A stretch of 64,000 bases of DNA from Liquidambar formosana (Eukaryota; Streptophyta; Magnoliopsida; Saxifragales; Altingiaceae). The notes beneath the pieces are model-generated. The model made no database searches, had not been told where the DNA came from, and saw only the letters and a program-made list of their open reading frames with translations. Within the stretch, counting starts at the first letter, position 1. The number at the start of each line of letters is the position of its first letter. Of the stretch, positions 12,530 to 24,912 are shown piece by piece. The stretch lies in contig CM077832.1 in NCBI GenBank assembly GCA_039720395.1, positions 17,951,850-18,015,849 of the forward strand, written 5' to 3'. The position numbers were made by a program, and so were the translations under genes.

Positions 12530-14551
12530 TGCAAAGATATAAGGTCTAAATGAAATGTGTACTCATGGGCTATGCCTTGACTAGTAAAGCCTATAGGTTT
12601 CTAGACCATGAAAAACGTTGTATTTATTGAATCTTTAGATCTTATATAATATGAAATAAATTTCCCTTCAAATCGAAAGATAGTGGGGATCTAGAATTGT
12701 GGATAAGTAGTCTTGAGACTACTCACTATGGCTCGTAATATAAGTGATATTCTGTTATACAGTGATGCTGATTAAAATTCCCAATCTAATGATTCTTTGT
12801 CTACCACCGGTTATGAATCTATATTTTTTTTGGGGTTGTTGGGGGGTGGGGGTGGTTTTGGAACTATTAGTTGGAAAAATAAATCATAGTTAAGTTCACC
12901 ATGGAGCTAGAGCTTAGAGCTTTGGTCTGAACCAGTGAATATGCAGGCTGATTATGTGATTTATTATAACCATGTGGGATAGACTAGTACATCCTATCTT
13001 AATATATTGTTAGAGTACTACCGTAATTGATAAAGTCACATTATGGGAAAATTCAGATCCGTGAGAAGAAAATACAGTAGCGTAAGATTATACTTGAGCA
13101 ATGGAGCTATAAATATTAATCATAGAAGCACGAAGTAGGAGCGGGGGCAAGGTAGGGGTCGGGGTCGGGAAGTGGGGGAACATAAAAAAGTCAAAGGTTT
13201 GGGGCGTGTAGGAAGCGTTTGTCTAAAATGCATATATTTTGTGTTACCTCATTGTGTGTGATGAAATTGTAGAGAATATCCAAGCAAAATATTATACTTC
13301 TTTAGAAATATAAAGGAATTCGTAAAAAATAGAAAAAGAAATAAATAAAAGTGGAACAAGTGCTTTTGAGAAACCATACCAATGTAGAGAAAAAGAGAAC
13401 ACGCTTTTACTTTCTTTTTTTAAATGAAAGTATTGAGTACTGAACTAAGCATTAATTTGACATGACTTAATAGGAATTCTATTATTTTTGGAAACCTGCC
13501 TTCCCCCTGCATCACAAGGTTCCATGTTAGTTAGAACTGAGATTCTCCCAAGAAAGAATCACGGTTCTTACAAGGTTTCAACTAGGAAGCGTGGAATCAT
13601 GGTTCCAAAGTGCGGAGCAGCACCCTTATTAAAAAAGGTTCATGTTTCTAAGATATCAATTATTTAAGATCAAGCAAAAATCTCGCTGATTTATTTAACA
13701 AAAGCTTTAGCTAGAGGAAAAGATCTGGAAAACATCGAGGGGAATGAGATTTAAGCCCGAAGAAATTTAAATCACCTATGAGGATACTCTACCTAGGGAC
13801 TAGAGATCTCAAGAACTAGCTTAACGGAGCAAATGAATTATAGAGTAATTTGAAGTAGACATGCATTGTAATGTCTTAAAGACTTATAGTTCATCCCTAA
13901 AGTGTAAGTGCATATCGTCTTGTAACAATATGGGAGGTTCAAATTATTTTAATCTCTTAATGAGTTCTATAGCCCTTATAAGTGGATGTCTAATGTGTGT
14001 GAAGTGATTCCACATAACCTCAAGTAGTTTTAGTTTCAAGGCTTAGTCACTTTGACTCTAACACTAAGTGAAGGTTTCAAGGCTTCACGATGCATAACAT
14101 TCTAACTTTGCCCAAAATTGTTTCTAGTTTTTTTTATTAAAATAAGTAGTGGATTGTCCAAGTATATTTTAATAAAAAAATTAGCAACGGTCCAACAATC
14201 ATTTTTTCCAATTAATTGTGTGCGACTTACGAATCAAAATTTATATTTTGATATAAATTTTTTCATAACCTACACAACCTACATTTTACATTGATAGTAG
14301 AGTTTATATTCTATTCTACTAAACCATTACATTCTCCTACTCCTATAATTTGAGATATCCCTTTAGCCATTCCACCACATCAATCATCCACTTTCTCTTC
14401 TCCCCTCCATCTCTCTATGAATCTCTTCTATTTTCTTTGAGTTCTTTTTATTAAACTTGAGCAAAGTAAGGTGTTGGGTAGAGCTTCTTCTTCTCGTAGT
14501 GGTGAAAAACTTCAAGAAGGCATAGCAAGTAGTAGCTAGGCCGTTGTATCC
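12530..14551 (+). mobile_element. decayed copia 3' end, left arm of a large palindrome
   Basis: The plus strand contains broken copia RNase H sequence: a SDAD-stop-NS...DSLSTTGY stretch at about 12763-12815 and remnants of the GAININ and SSKNLADLFNKALARGK motifs at 13100-13125 and 13668-13720. A spacer and a purine-rich tract follow (near 14143-14153), then an LTR-like start at about 14155. A segment of roughly 500 bp (about 13135-13620) interrupts the RNase H remnant and has no counterpart in the other arm. From 12530 to 14551 the sequence matches the reverse complement of 14693-16610, roughly 80 percent by eye over the LTR-like part. Confidence 0.75.
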
Positions 14552-14692
14552 TTACTTTGAAATCTTGTGAAGAAGTAAATTTCAGCCAAGTTAAGGCACG
14601 GACTAGGTCGCTCTCTTTAAGACAGTTTGTGCCAAGTTGCCAACTATGGAATTTCTCTGATGCAGTAGTTCTCAACATGCCGCCTCCACCTC

Positions 14693-16610
14693 ATGGATAC
14701 AACAACACAGCTACTACTCACTATATCTTCTCAAATTTTTGCACCACCACAAGAAGAAGAAGCTCTACCCAACACCTTATGTTGCCCAAGTATAAATAAA
14801 AAGAAACTAAAAGAAAATAGAAGAGATTCATACAGAGATAGAAAGAAGAAGTGAAAGTCAATGAGAGATGTGGTGGGCTAAAGGAGATCTCAAATTATAG
14901 GTATAAGAGATGGTTAAGTAAAATATAAATTCTACTATAAATGTAAATTGTAGGTTTTGTAGGTTATGAAAAAATTTATATCAAAATATAAATTCTGATT
15001 CATAAGTTACACATAATTAATTGATAGACCGTTACTAATTTTTTATTAAAATATACCCCAACAATCCGCCACTTATTTTAATAAAAAATTTGATAAAAAA
15101 ATTTTGGGCAAAGTTAGAATGTCATGCATTGTGAAGGTGGCAATGCCTTGAAACTTCACTAAGTGTTTCAGTAATTCTTGACTTCTCGTATTATAGTCAA
15201 AGTGGCTAAGCCTTGAAACTAAGATTACTTAAGGACGTGCAAAATTACATCACACACGTCACTAAAGGTGTCCTTATCCAAGCTTCATAAACCAGCAATC
15301 ATGACCTTGTGCTTATCCCAATTTTCATGTGTGTTCTAGAGAATCATCCCAATTCTTAGATGAAACGGCCCACTTCCACACTCATAGGTGAGTCTATTAG
15401 GGATGCTCCCGTTACTCAAGCATCCTACCCATAAGGGCTATAAAACTCATTAAGAGATTAAAATATGAACCACCAATATTGCTACGAGATGACACACTTA
15501 CACCTTAGGAATGAACTATAAGTCTTTAAGACTTTATGATGCATGTCCACTCCAAATTACTCTATGATTCATTTGTCCCTTAAAATTAGTCATTGGGATC
15601 TCCAGTCCCTAGGTAGGGTATCCTTATAGGTGATTTAAATTTCTTTGGGCTTACGCCACATCCCCCTTGTTGTATTCTAGATTTTTTTTTCTCTAGCTAA
15701 AGCTTTTGTCAATGGATCAGCAAGATTTTTGTTTGATCTCAAATGATTGATATTTATAGCGCCCTTGCTCATGTATAATCTCACAATACAGTTTTTCTCC
15801 CATAGATCTGGATTTCCCATAATATTCATAGCTCCCTTGCTCACGTATAATCTCACAATACAGTTTTTCTCCCATAGATCTAGATTTCCCATAATATTCA
15901 GCGCCCTATGTCGATCACCACTTTCACTCTTTTGCCTCGACACTGGAGCAGCTCAAATGTCTACGATGGAATAATGATGATTATACTTGAGTAAGCTGTT
16001 TCCAATGGGCTAATCTACCTCATGGTTGGATAAATGAATGTTTGCCTTAATTTAGTTTAAACGCAGCTCAAATGCCTTTACGCAAGCATGCTTCTTTGAC
16101 AGAACTTTGCCAATTATGGTAGTATTCTTACATTATCTTAAGACTGACAATACTAGTCTATCCCACATGAATATAATAAACACATATTTAGCCTACTTCA
16201 CTAACTTAGACCAAATCCCTAAGCTCTAACTCTATGGTGGAGTTAACTATAATTTATTATTCCCAACAAATAGCTCCAACCCCATCCCCCCTTCTTCACA
16301 TGCACACATGGATATAAACACATAGCCAATGGTAGACGAAGAATCATTATATTAGGAATTCCAATCAGCATTGATGTTAGTACAGCGAATATCGAATATT
16401 AACGATCTACAATAAGTAGTCCCAAGACTACTTATCCACAATTCTAGACCCCCACTATCTTTAGACTTGAAGGGAAATTTATTTCATATAATATAATATC
16501 TACATATTCAATTTACAATGGTTTTCATGGTCTAGAAACCTATACGCTTTACTAGTCAAGGCATGATCTATGGAGTACACACTTTAATTTAATGATCATG
16601 ATAGCATAAT
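14693..16610 (-). mobile_element. decayed copia 3' end, right arm of the palindrome
   Basis: This is the inverted partner of 12530-14551. The LTR-like start is at about 15063 and reads TGTTGGGGTATATTTT on the minus strand. A minus-strand frame at 15677-15943 encodes the copia motif SNKNLADPLTKALAREK preceded by a duplicated block (NIMGN-DLWEKNCIVRLY appears twice), so a 72-bp unit at about 15755-15900 is tandemly duplicated. The arms are separated by only about 140 bp (14552-14692). Confidence 0.75.
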
Positions 16611-17221
16611 CTTCCAACCATTTTTAAAGTGATAAAAGTTCTTAATGCCATACTCATTATAAAAAAAATTTTCTTTTTTTTTTTGGTGCTTGTTGCGTAC
16701 TTTATCAAAGTCATAAGTTAATATGCACAAATAAAATAGCAACATCATGACACACAAATAAATTCAATGAATTGGTGAAGGTTATACCTCAAAAATTCAG
16801 CAAGACAAAGGTTACTAATAGATCTACCAACCAAATATATGAATTTAAAATCTCTCTCTAAGCAAATTAAATGAGAGATTAGTGGAATATATACACTTTA
16901 GTCACCTTTCAAGTAAAGATAATAATCAAATAAATAATTAAATAATATCGTTACAGTAATAAAAAAACATGCAATTATGACCGAACTCTAACAGTCAAAT
17001 GAATTAGTATCATTACAAAAATAGAATGATTAATCAAACTTACAAAATCCACAAAATAAAATAGAGACTAAAATGGACTTTGAAATCTCTTCATCTATGA
17101 GAAAAACTTCAATTAGAACAAAAGGACAAAACCTTTGGGAATATAAAAAGACAATACTAACCTTATTAAGGAAACATCGAAAATACCTCAATCATTAATA
17201 TATAGTATACATTCAGACCCC
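16611..17221. other. AT-rich intergenic stretch, nothing recognised
   Basis: A- and T-rich sequence with no open frame of interest and no element ends seen. Confidence 0.5.
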
Positions 17222-17397
17222 ACATCTCCCAACGTTTCTCCTGTTTTTCATTTTCTTTTCCTTCCCCCCCCCCCTTTTTTTTTTTTGTTTGGTGGGGGAA
17301 ACCTCCTTCTATTTCAGTTGTAGTACATTATTAATTAAGAAGATAGCAAAGGTGACACCAAAAGTCAACAACGTTGAAAGAACCTTTTAGGGGTAAA

Positions 17398-17429
<32 letters not shown>

Positions 17430-17925
17430 CTTTGATCATGTGCGGGATATCCCAGATATCCCATACGATCACGGCCGTCCATGAGTGACACGGGCACGCA
17501 CGTGAATGCACGCATGTCATCCACGGACGGCCGTGATCGAACGGGATACTCCAGGATATCCCGTTCGCTCACGTCTCCCAACATTTCTCCTGTTTTTCTT
17601 TTTCTTTTCCTCCCCACCCCCCCCCCTTCCCTTTTTTTTTTTTTGTTTTTTGGCGGGGGAAACCTCCTTCTATTTTAGTTGCAGTACATTATTAATTAAG
17701 AAGATAGCAAAGGTGACACCAAAAGTCAACAATGTTGAAAGAACCTTTTAGGGGCAAAGTATATATATATATATATATATAGCTTTGATCATGTGCGGGA
17801 TATCCCGGATATCCCGTACGATCACGGTCGTCCGTGAGTGACACGCGCACCCACGTGAATGCGCGCGTGTCATTCACGGATGGCCGTGATCGATATATAT
17901 ATATATAGGGCTGATCAAGCGCGGG
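17222..17925 (+). repeat. tandem duplication, unit about 350 bp, two copies
   Basis: The block beginning CATCTCCCAACGTTTCTCCTG (17222) recurs at 17574 (CGTCTCCCAACATTTCTCC). Both copies carry the same order: TTTCTCCTGTTTTTC, a poly-C/poly-T run, GGGGAAACCTCCTTCTATTT, CAAAGGTGACACCAAAAGTC, AAGAACCTTTTAGGGG, a TA microsatellite, and a hairpin containing GGGATATCCC. Copies differ by scattered substitutions and repeat length. Confidence 0.8.
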
Positions 17926-18092
17926 ATATCCCGGAGTATCCCATTCGCTCACGGACGACTGTGATCAAACGGGATATCCCACACATGATCAAAACTTATA
18001 TATATATACGAGAATGATCAAGTGCAAACCGTCCCGGGATCGCGATCTGCCCTGGATGGTCTGAATGGTCGACACTCGATCATCTCCCTTTA
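17429..18092. repeat. cluster of short hairpin elements in TA microsatellites
   Basis: At least three units (17429-17572, 17781-17892, 17909-17992) and a related fourth (about 18010-18092) sit between TA runs. The first three share TGATCA...GCGGGATATCCC and an inverted pair CGATCACGG...CCGTGATCG enclosing GTGACACG...CGTGTCAT. The strongest stem is 17819-17892. TA flanks and hairpin structure suggest small MITEs targeting TA, family unknown. Confidence 0.6.
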
Positions 18093-18308
18093 TATATATA
18101 TACACACCAAACAGCCTATACACATCCCACAATCTCTCTAGACTTCTTTGATCAATTCCACTCACACACTCTCTTCCCCCAATCAGTGTGCTCAGCTACA
18201 GAGAGAGGAATTTAGAGAGATAAAGAAATCTGAATATGATGAAATAACGCAAGAAATCTTAAAGAGAAAAAATTGACTTAAGAGCGAAAGAGAATACCAA
18301 TCTCATTG

Positions 18309-18312
18309 TTAA

Positions 18313-18348
<36 letters not shown>
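18309..18348. repeat. GA microsatellite
   Basis: A run of about 19 GA dinucleotides. A TA run follows at 18460-18490. Confidence 0.8.
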
Positions 18349-18350
<2 letters not shown>

Positions 18351-18952
18351 TTAGACTTAACGAAAGGCTTACGATGCTCCTCTTAAAAACACCACCAAAG
18401 TCGGACTCACCCAAGTTATAGCAATTATGCGGTATTTTACTTATCCAAAAAAAAAAAATATATATATATATATATATAGATAGATAGATATATGCAGTAT
18501 TTCCTTAATTTAAATCCTCTATAGAAATATCTATTTGTGTGCTCTTACCGGACATTAATTTGGTTGTTATATATAAAATTATAAATAGGAATTGGATGTT
18601 GCAACTGCCAAGTCTATAAATCACATCAAGTGTCCACCCAAGAAAAGATACCTTAGAATAGATCTCTTTCAATGAGGATTTTTCATCCCTGGACCTCTAC
18701 CCTTTCTCTTTAAATATGTTGATATTGTGCATTCTAGAATTACCGAGAAAAATTTTAAATATTTTAATTATAGCATAATTAGAAAATTACTTTGAAAACA
18801 AACTCTCAAAACAAAATGATAAGTGCAACCTTCATATGCTTAAGATAAAACAGAAAAAAACTCACCACCAAAACAAAATGATCTATTAAGATCACTCAGG
18901 TTATGCAATAGCAGTGGCAATATTTTATTCCCTTGGCTGACCGTCTAAAAAA

Positions 18953-18954
<2 letters not shown>

Positions 18955-19002
<48 letters not shown>

Positions 19003-19083
19003 TAAGTGGACTCAATTACAAGTGTTGGCTGTGGGTGTGGGTGTGGGTGTGGGTGTGGGTGTGGGTGTGGGTGCGAGTGTGGG
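18955..19083. repeat. CT microsatellite followed by a GGGTGT hexamer array
   Basis: CT repeats occupy 18956-18998; 19027-19075 holds about eight tandem GGGTGT/GTGGGT units. There is no coding sequence. Confidence 0.8.
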
Positions 19084-21740
19084 TCTAGATGGTAGCATTG
19101 TTCACTTCAAAACTTATGACACGTGGACATAGCTAAATTCTTGAAGTGTAAGATTTTCCTTCTTTAATACCCTAGGGAAAAATGAAATGTATATATTACA
19201 TAATGTGTTAAACATATATACTTCCATTGATTTTGAACTATCGATGTAACATAGAAGCAAATCAAGAGAAAATATAAATGAATTTGTAGTGAAATAAGAA
19301 TATGCTCCTCTCTTTCTTGTCCAACTCCCCTAGTTATGTAAGTGTCCAACTCCAACCATGGGCATGTCCAACAGATATCCCATACCCATATCCATGTCAC
19401 ATGTCCAACATGCGTACTTCGCACAGTTTGAAGTGTCTATGACTCTATGTAAAATAGCTTTTAATAAAGAAACATGAATTGAAACTACAAGAAGGCCAAA
19501 ACCCCTGTAAATGTGAGGTATACAAAAGAAAAGAAAGAAAATACAACAAAAGTGAATCCACTGAATTGGCAATGATTCCCCATTACCAAAACACACCAAT
19601 CATTTTGAAACAAAAAGATTCCAAACTACTATTGGCTTTAACCCTACATTGGACAAATTAACACCCCCCCCCCCCCGGCGCGCGAGTGCTTCCAACATTC
19701 TCCTATTTCTCACCTCCTAAATGGTTCAAAAACTAGCATGGGCCATCATTTTCCACAAAAGTGAACTTTTTCTTTTAAATCAAAGGCCAAATACAAATTT
19801 TCTATAGCACTTTCAAAAAGGAGTCCAGTTATGATCCACATCAAATCAGAGACCATTTATAATCTTTTTACTCCCAAAACTGGCCAAAGTTCCTCTGTTC
19901 TCCTTTTGTCCATTAGAACCAAGAAAGGAAAACCAAAGAAAATTTTTAGTGATGTTTGCAGAGTCATGACGAATTTGTAACCATTGAGCATTGGTTTTGT
20001 TCTGTTTAATTAATGTCTCCCATATGTGTAAGCCTCGTGCTTTTGGTTAAAGAAAGACCTTTCCTATTGGGTTTGTAGCTCACACTTTAATGTTTTCAAA
20101 TTCGAGAAGAGAAAACAAATCTTGATGGAAGTGTGTTTGGAAGGAGGTTCCTTGAGAAGGTTGAGAAGCTTAATGATGATGGGTACTTAGATACCAGAAT
20201 GCTATAGATGGATTATGCATAGTCACTTTTAAAGTTTGATGTATTTATGGTCAAATTGATATCTAGGTTGACTTAGATGGGATATGAGTTGGATTTCTTC
20301 TTATGATCAGGTTCTTAGTACTTATACATGAAGAATTTGTTAGATTTTTTATGACATTTTTCTTTCCTTGGTATTAAGGCTGTTTTTTATTTTTCTCCTG
20401 CTTATGCCTATATTTTATAAGTTTTATTTATATGGTTCCACACTTCCACTTGATGGAATAACATGATTTTTGGGTAAAAGGTTCTATTATGAGTCTATTT
20501 TCATTTTTCATAAACCTAATGCCCAAACCTTTCCAAATGAATTCCCAGCAACTAGTTTTCCACAAGTTGGTAAATTGAAATAAAGATTCCAGCATTCAGC
20601 GATTTAACAAAGTTTTATTTTTAGCCAACTATACTTTAAATATGAGTTGGGCTATTATTTTTCCTACCTTGGGTATTGAGGCTAGTTTTCAAATTTTCAA
20701 GAATCAATCAACTTGCACATCCATAGAGTGAGAAAAGAAATTTTTAGTGAAACTTACTCCTATTATCCAGCATTTAGGACTAGACTATTGAATTTTGAAT
20801 TGCCAATTTATGAGATTTTTATTATATTTGGCTCAATAAGCGAATGTTTAGCATGTTTTATCATTCATTAGTATGTTCTGGTGTTCTGGGGAGTGACAAA
20901 ATCCCTTTTAGGTCCATGGGCAATCTTAAATGTATTCTCAACTATATTCTCAATATGCATAAAAAATGGTAGTGCTACCCAGTTTATAGACTTAACCACT
21001 TAGGATGGTTAAACTCTACAACCCATATCCACTTAGATTGGGAATTGAGATGACTCTTCAAATTTGGTTTTCCAAAATAGGATGGTTCATCACTACAAGC
21101 TACATTGTTAGCTTCACTGTGATTGCCATTCAAATCATTAACACTTTCTCTCAACTCTCAACTTAACATAACTCAAATGACTAGTAGTGTTCACCTCAGC
21201 AATTAACACTTCTTGTTCTTCTATTTTATTAAGGATATTAAATTAAATAAATTCTACACTTTGAAGTGAATTAACCTATAAGGCAATTTAATTAGCTTAA
21301 TACTTACACCATACCTATGTTTATCATAGTATACAATATACCCTACTATCCTGAAATATTATGTAAAGATCCCCATATAATGTTTACACATTATGCGAGA
21401 TAATACCAACAAATTCCGTTAAAAAATTAATTGAGCCTCATAGAAATTCCCAAGTAACAATCCACAAAGCCTAAAATTCAACTTAATTAAGATTTTTCTG
21501 TCTACACTAATTTTTACCCAACTACTCAAACAGATCACATACATAGCCAAATACCCATTAACAATAGCTGAACCAATCTAACGTTTCTTAAAATCCACAG
21601 CAACAAAACACAAAATCAACCACAACAACAACAAAAAGAAGAAGAAATAAACCCAATAAACATTGAACACAAATAGATTTAAAGAAATGACAAATTGGGC
21701 TTATCTCAAAAACCGAGGAATGACCCAACAAAACACTCTC
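19084..21740. other. intergenic stretch, no gene recognised
   Basis: A poly-C run followed by GGCGCGCGAG lies at 19663-19686. A short plus-strand stretch at 20103-20197 reads like protein (FLEKVEKLNDDGYLDTRML, then stop), but I cannot extend it through splice sites or name it. The remainder is AT-rich. Confidence 0.45.
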
Positions 21741-22133
21741 TCAATCCCTGTTCTTCAACTTCTCCAACTTCTTATTCAGCTCATCCAACTTCACAACAAG
21801 ACCCGTCACGCTATTAAGTAGCCAGTAGAAGATGAGCGCGGCGGCGATCAAGAGCGCGTTGCGCTGGCTCTTCATGATGGACTTCTGGTGACGGAGGTGG
21901 TCGTCGGGGGAGCAGGAGTGGGGTTCGCATGAAGGGCGGGTCTCATATTTCCTGTAGATGTCCATGAGCAAGAAGAGGCAGAAGGGAACAACGGAGAGGA
22001 AGGTCTTGAGGAGGCTACGCGTGACTGTGATGAGTCCCTTGCGGAGTGGATCCAGGCCTGGAATGGTTAGCAGGAGTAGCATTATGGCCTCGGCTCCTGC
22101 CGTGTAGCCTAGCACCACCCATTCCAACGCCAT
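21741..22133 (-). CDS. BAP31-like ER membrane protein
   Basis: A single-exon frame of 130 residues starting MALEWVVLGYTAGAEAIM and ending KLEKLKNRD. Three hydrophobic segments are visible (about residues 6-25, 41-59 and 92-110), followed by a short charged heptad-like tail (113-130). Sequence, three-helix plan and length fit the short plant members of the B-cell receptor-associated protein 31 family, which sit in the endoplasmic reticulum membrane and are thought to help protein sorting and quality control. The open frame extends 63 codons upstream, but that part is AT-rich and has no family resemblance, so the start at 22133 is preferred. The coding region is clearly GC-richer than its surroundings. 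No dilysine retrieval signal is present at the C-terminus. Confidence 0.88.
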   Translation of the reverse strand: MALEWVVLGYTAGAEAIMLLLLTIPGLDPLRKGLITVTRSLLKTFLSVVPFCLFLLMDIYRKYETRPSCEPHSCSPDDHLRHQKSIMKSQRNALLIAAALIFYWLLNSVTGLVVKLDELNKKLEKLKNRD

Positions 22134-22459
22134 GGCTCTGTCTACAAGGAAACCCCAAACCCTACCCTTGGTTTGACGAAGAAGCTTCTTCCAGAACCAG
22201 AAAATAAACTGGCAATGATCCCGTACTGTTGCTATTTTAACACATGCTACACGCAAAATGCTATAATTTAGTATAAGGTATTTCAATGGTACAAATGACG
22301 ATAATATGCTATTTTTTACCACAATCTTAATTTCTTTTATTTTTTATAAACTACTAACTACCATCTTCCAACCCCATTGTTTCAACAAAAATAGAATAAT
22401 AAAATAGAAAAATGGTATCTTTTCTGACTTTTTTTTATTAGATATATATATATATATAT

Positions 22460-22634
22460 CGGATGATGATCAGGTAAGCACGTGCTGATATAAGTTATAT
22501 CAACACCTGCATTGGGAGTTGTACCTTATGCATTAGTAAGATATGAGATACATTGAACAAATGCAAGTGGTAGAACCCCCAATGCATAGTGCTGATATAA
22601 CTTATATCAACACGTGCTGATGGGAACATTACCG
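22460..22634. mobile_element. TA-targeted foldback MITE, copy A
   Basis: The whole 175-bp unit is an imperfect palindrome. The outer arms contain AGCACGTGCTGATATAAG and its inverse, then GCATTGGGAGTTGTACC and its inverse. It is bordered on both sides by TA-rich microsatellite sequence, consistent with TA target duplication. Confidence 0.7.
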
Positions 22635-22984
22635 TATATATATCTATATATATATATATATATATAAATATATGACTTTAAAATTATTTTTGAAAATATT
22701 GTATTTATTTACCGGCTGTTTGATTATTAAAAAAAATTTGTAAGAGAAATGTTGTATTTTTCACAACTGTTGGTGTATTTGGTTATTGAGAAATGGAGAA
22801 AGAGCTGACATAACAAATATAACAATAGTTCGCCCTTATGATATATTTGGCACAAGGGTGAGTTATTGTTATTTTTAGCATAGATTTTTAGCACACTATT
22901 GGAATAATCCAACTTATGGTAAATGCTATAATATAGAAATTGCACAAGTCATAGCTCACCGCTAGAGATGCTCTTATGATACAG

Positions 22985-23150
22985 GATGATGCATCAAGTG
23001 AACACAAGCTAGAATACATATCAACTCTCACATCGAAGGTTTGTATATATTGCATTAGTGGGTTACGAGGTAAATTAGGTCAATCCATTGGTACAATCAT
23101 TAATGTATGATACTGATATAACTTATATCAATACGTCCTAACATAATTAG
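22985..23150. mobile_element. TA-targeted foldback MITE, diverged copy C
   Basis: The right half carries TGATACTGATATAACTTATATCAATACGT, related to the arms of copies A and B; the left half (CAAGTGAACACAAGC) is strongly diverged. The middle ATTGCATTAGTGGGTTACGAGGTAA matches the loop region of copies A and B. Confidence 0.45.
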
Positions 23151-23353
23151 GACTATTATAAGACAAATGTTGCAAATAACCAAGCTCAAATCTAAAGTTT
23201 AGGCTCATGAAGCTCTAATAGACTAAAGTTTGGCTTGCTTAAACTTAGTTCAAACTTGTTACAAACTCAATAAAGAACATATTAAGGGATTAAAATAAGA
23301 AGTTCGTTAATGGGCTTATCTATCTATTTATATCTATCTATTCTATGTTTATA

Positions 23354-23500
23354 TCTATACTACTTATAAAAGTTTGTATCTTATAAAAACTTTTGATTGA
23401 CCATTACTCTTTTATTTTAAATTTTAAATATCATTTTCCCCCATATTTAAACAATTAAGAATGTTTATTTTTCAGCAAAAAAAAAATAATAATAATAATA
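23354..23500 (+). mobile_element. Helitron-like 5' end, incomplete
   Basis: A|TCTATACTACTTATAAAAG at 23353-23373 and the following AACTTTTGATTGACC and TTATTTTAAATTTTAAATA match the 5' ends of the Helitrons at 38863 (minus) and 60383 (plus). A possible but degenerate 3' end (CACATGTGTGTACCCATATCTAG) is at about 24030-24052, followed by C instead of the expected T. Confidence 0.4.
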
Positions 23501-23577
23501 ATAATGACATCCACTTCATGAATTTTACATAACCTCTACTACTATGCATGTCTCCTAGCCAACTTTCTATTCCTATC

Positions 23578-23733
23578 ATGACTCCTAACCATAGAAGAAA
23601 GTTTAACCTATTGTGTGTTGAATGTCTATTCTAACGACCTAAATAGGATACATATTCAAACATTATATTGTACATGTCTCTCAATCGGGATTTATGTTTT
23701 TAACAAAAAATAACAAATAATTAGATTTCCATG

Positions 23734-23771
<38 letters not shown>

Positions 23772-24333
23772 TTATGTTCCCAACAGCACGTGTTGATATC
23801 AGGACCATGCATTGGGGATTGTACCCTTGCATTGGTCCAATGTACCTAATATCTCATTAATGCACAAGGTACAACTCCTAATGCGGGTGTTGATATAAGT
23901 TATATCAGTATGTGGTTACTTGATCTTATATATATACAATTATGTTCCCATTAGCACTTATTGATATAAGTTATATATCTGAGAATTTATGAATTTTCAT
24001 AGATATTTTATTATTTAAATATTATTCACATGTGTGTACCCATATCTAGCTTTTAAAAAAGGAGGCGTTATTTCCATAGATAGATTCTTTGCATCCACGG
24101 CCTTTATTGCAAGAGAACAAAATTGCCTCTTTTTAGTCTTTTCTCTCTCTTCTTGTTGCTTCTTTTTAACCATAGAAGGAAGTTTAACCTGTTGTGTTGA
24201 ACGTTCATTCTAATAACTAAATTGGATGTATATTAAAAACATTATATTATATATGTCTCTCAAACGGAATTTATGTTTTTAACAAAAAAAAAAAAACAAA
24301 TAATTATATTTTCATATTATATATATATATGAG
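23578..24333. repeat. direct duplication of a 170-bp segment flanking a MITE
   Basis: CCATAGAAGAAAGTTTAACC...TATGTTTTTAACAAAA at 23589-23757 recurs at 24171-24333 with substitutions. Between the copies lie a TA microsatellite and MITE copy B. Confidence 0.7.
23770..23927. mobile_element. TA-targeted foldback MITE, copy B
   Basis: This is the same palindromic family as 22460-22634 (GTTCCCAACAGCACGTGTTGATATC at the left, inverse at the right), again sitting inside a TA microsatellite. A partial fourth copy follows at 23938-23972. Confidence 0.65.
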
Positions 24334-24734
24334 TGGTGATACATGGGACGACATATACAAGCAAAACAATGGAGTCGACTGACATGTCAGTTTCCTGATT
24401 GCTAATTCAAAAAAATAGCCCTAAGAGAATCTTACACATTCATACCAAAAGGACCAAAAAACCACTTCCCTATTTGTTAACTATCCAAATAAAAATTATG
24501 CTCAAAATCAGAAGGCAAGAATCACGCTCAAAATTATTATTTTTTTTTTAAAAAAAAAAAAACCAACAATCTTTGATTTTGAAGAATCAAACCTTGATCC
24601 AAGCCAAAAAAAAAAAAAAAAATCAAAAGAATATCAAGATAAAATAAGCAAGTTAAACATACCTTTGTGTAATCAACAGTAGGAAAAACAAGATAAAAAA
24701 TTTAATATTCAACTAGTGATAATCTTGAGAAAAA

Positions 24735-24912
24735 AATTATTTAGAAATTATCTAGAAAATGAAGCTAATTATCTTGGAAAATCAATATAATTTGGAAATA
24801 ATTAGCTTTTAAAAAAAAATTATCTAGACAAGTAAGATAATTATTTAGAAATTATCTAGAAAATAAAGATAATTATCTTGGAAAATCAATATAGTTTTGA
24901 GATAATTATCTT
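24735..24912. repeat. tandem duplication, two AT-rich units
   Basis: AATTATTTAGAAATTATCTAG...TAATTATCTTGGAAAATC occurs at 24735-24785 and again at 24840-24890, with matching sequence after each. Confidence 0.6.

Noticed and set aside
20103..20197. Short protein-like stretch ending EKLNDDGYLDTRML
   Set aside because: Too short to identify and no continuing exons found.
22134..22322. 63-codon N-terminal extension of the BAP31-like frame
   Set aside because: AT-rich, no similarity to the family; known short members begin MALEW- or similar.
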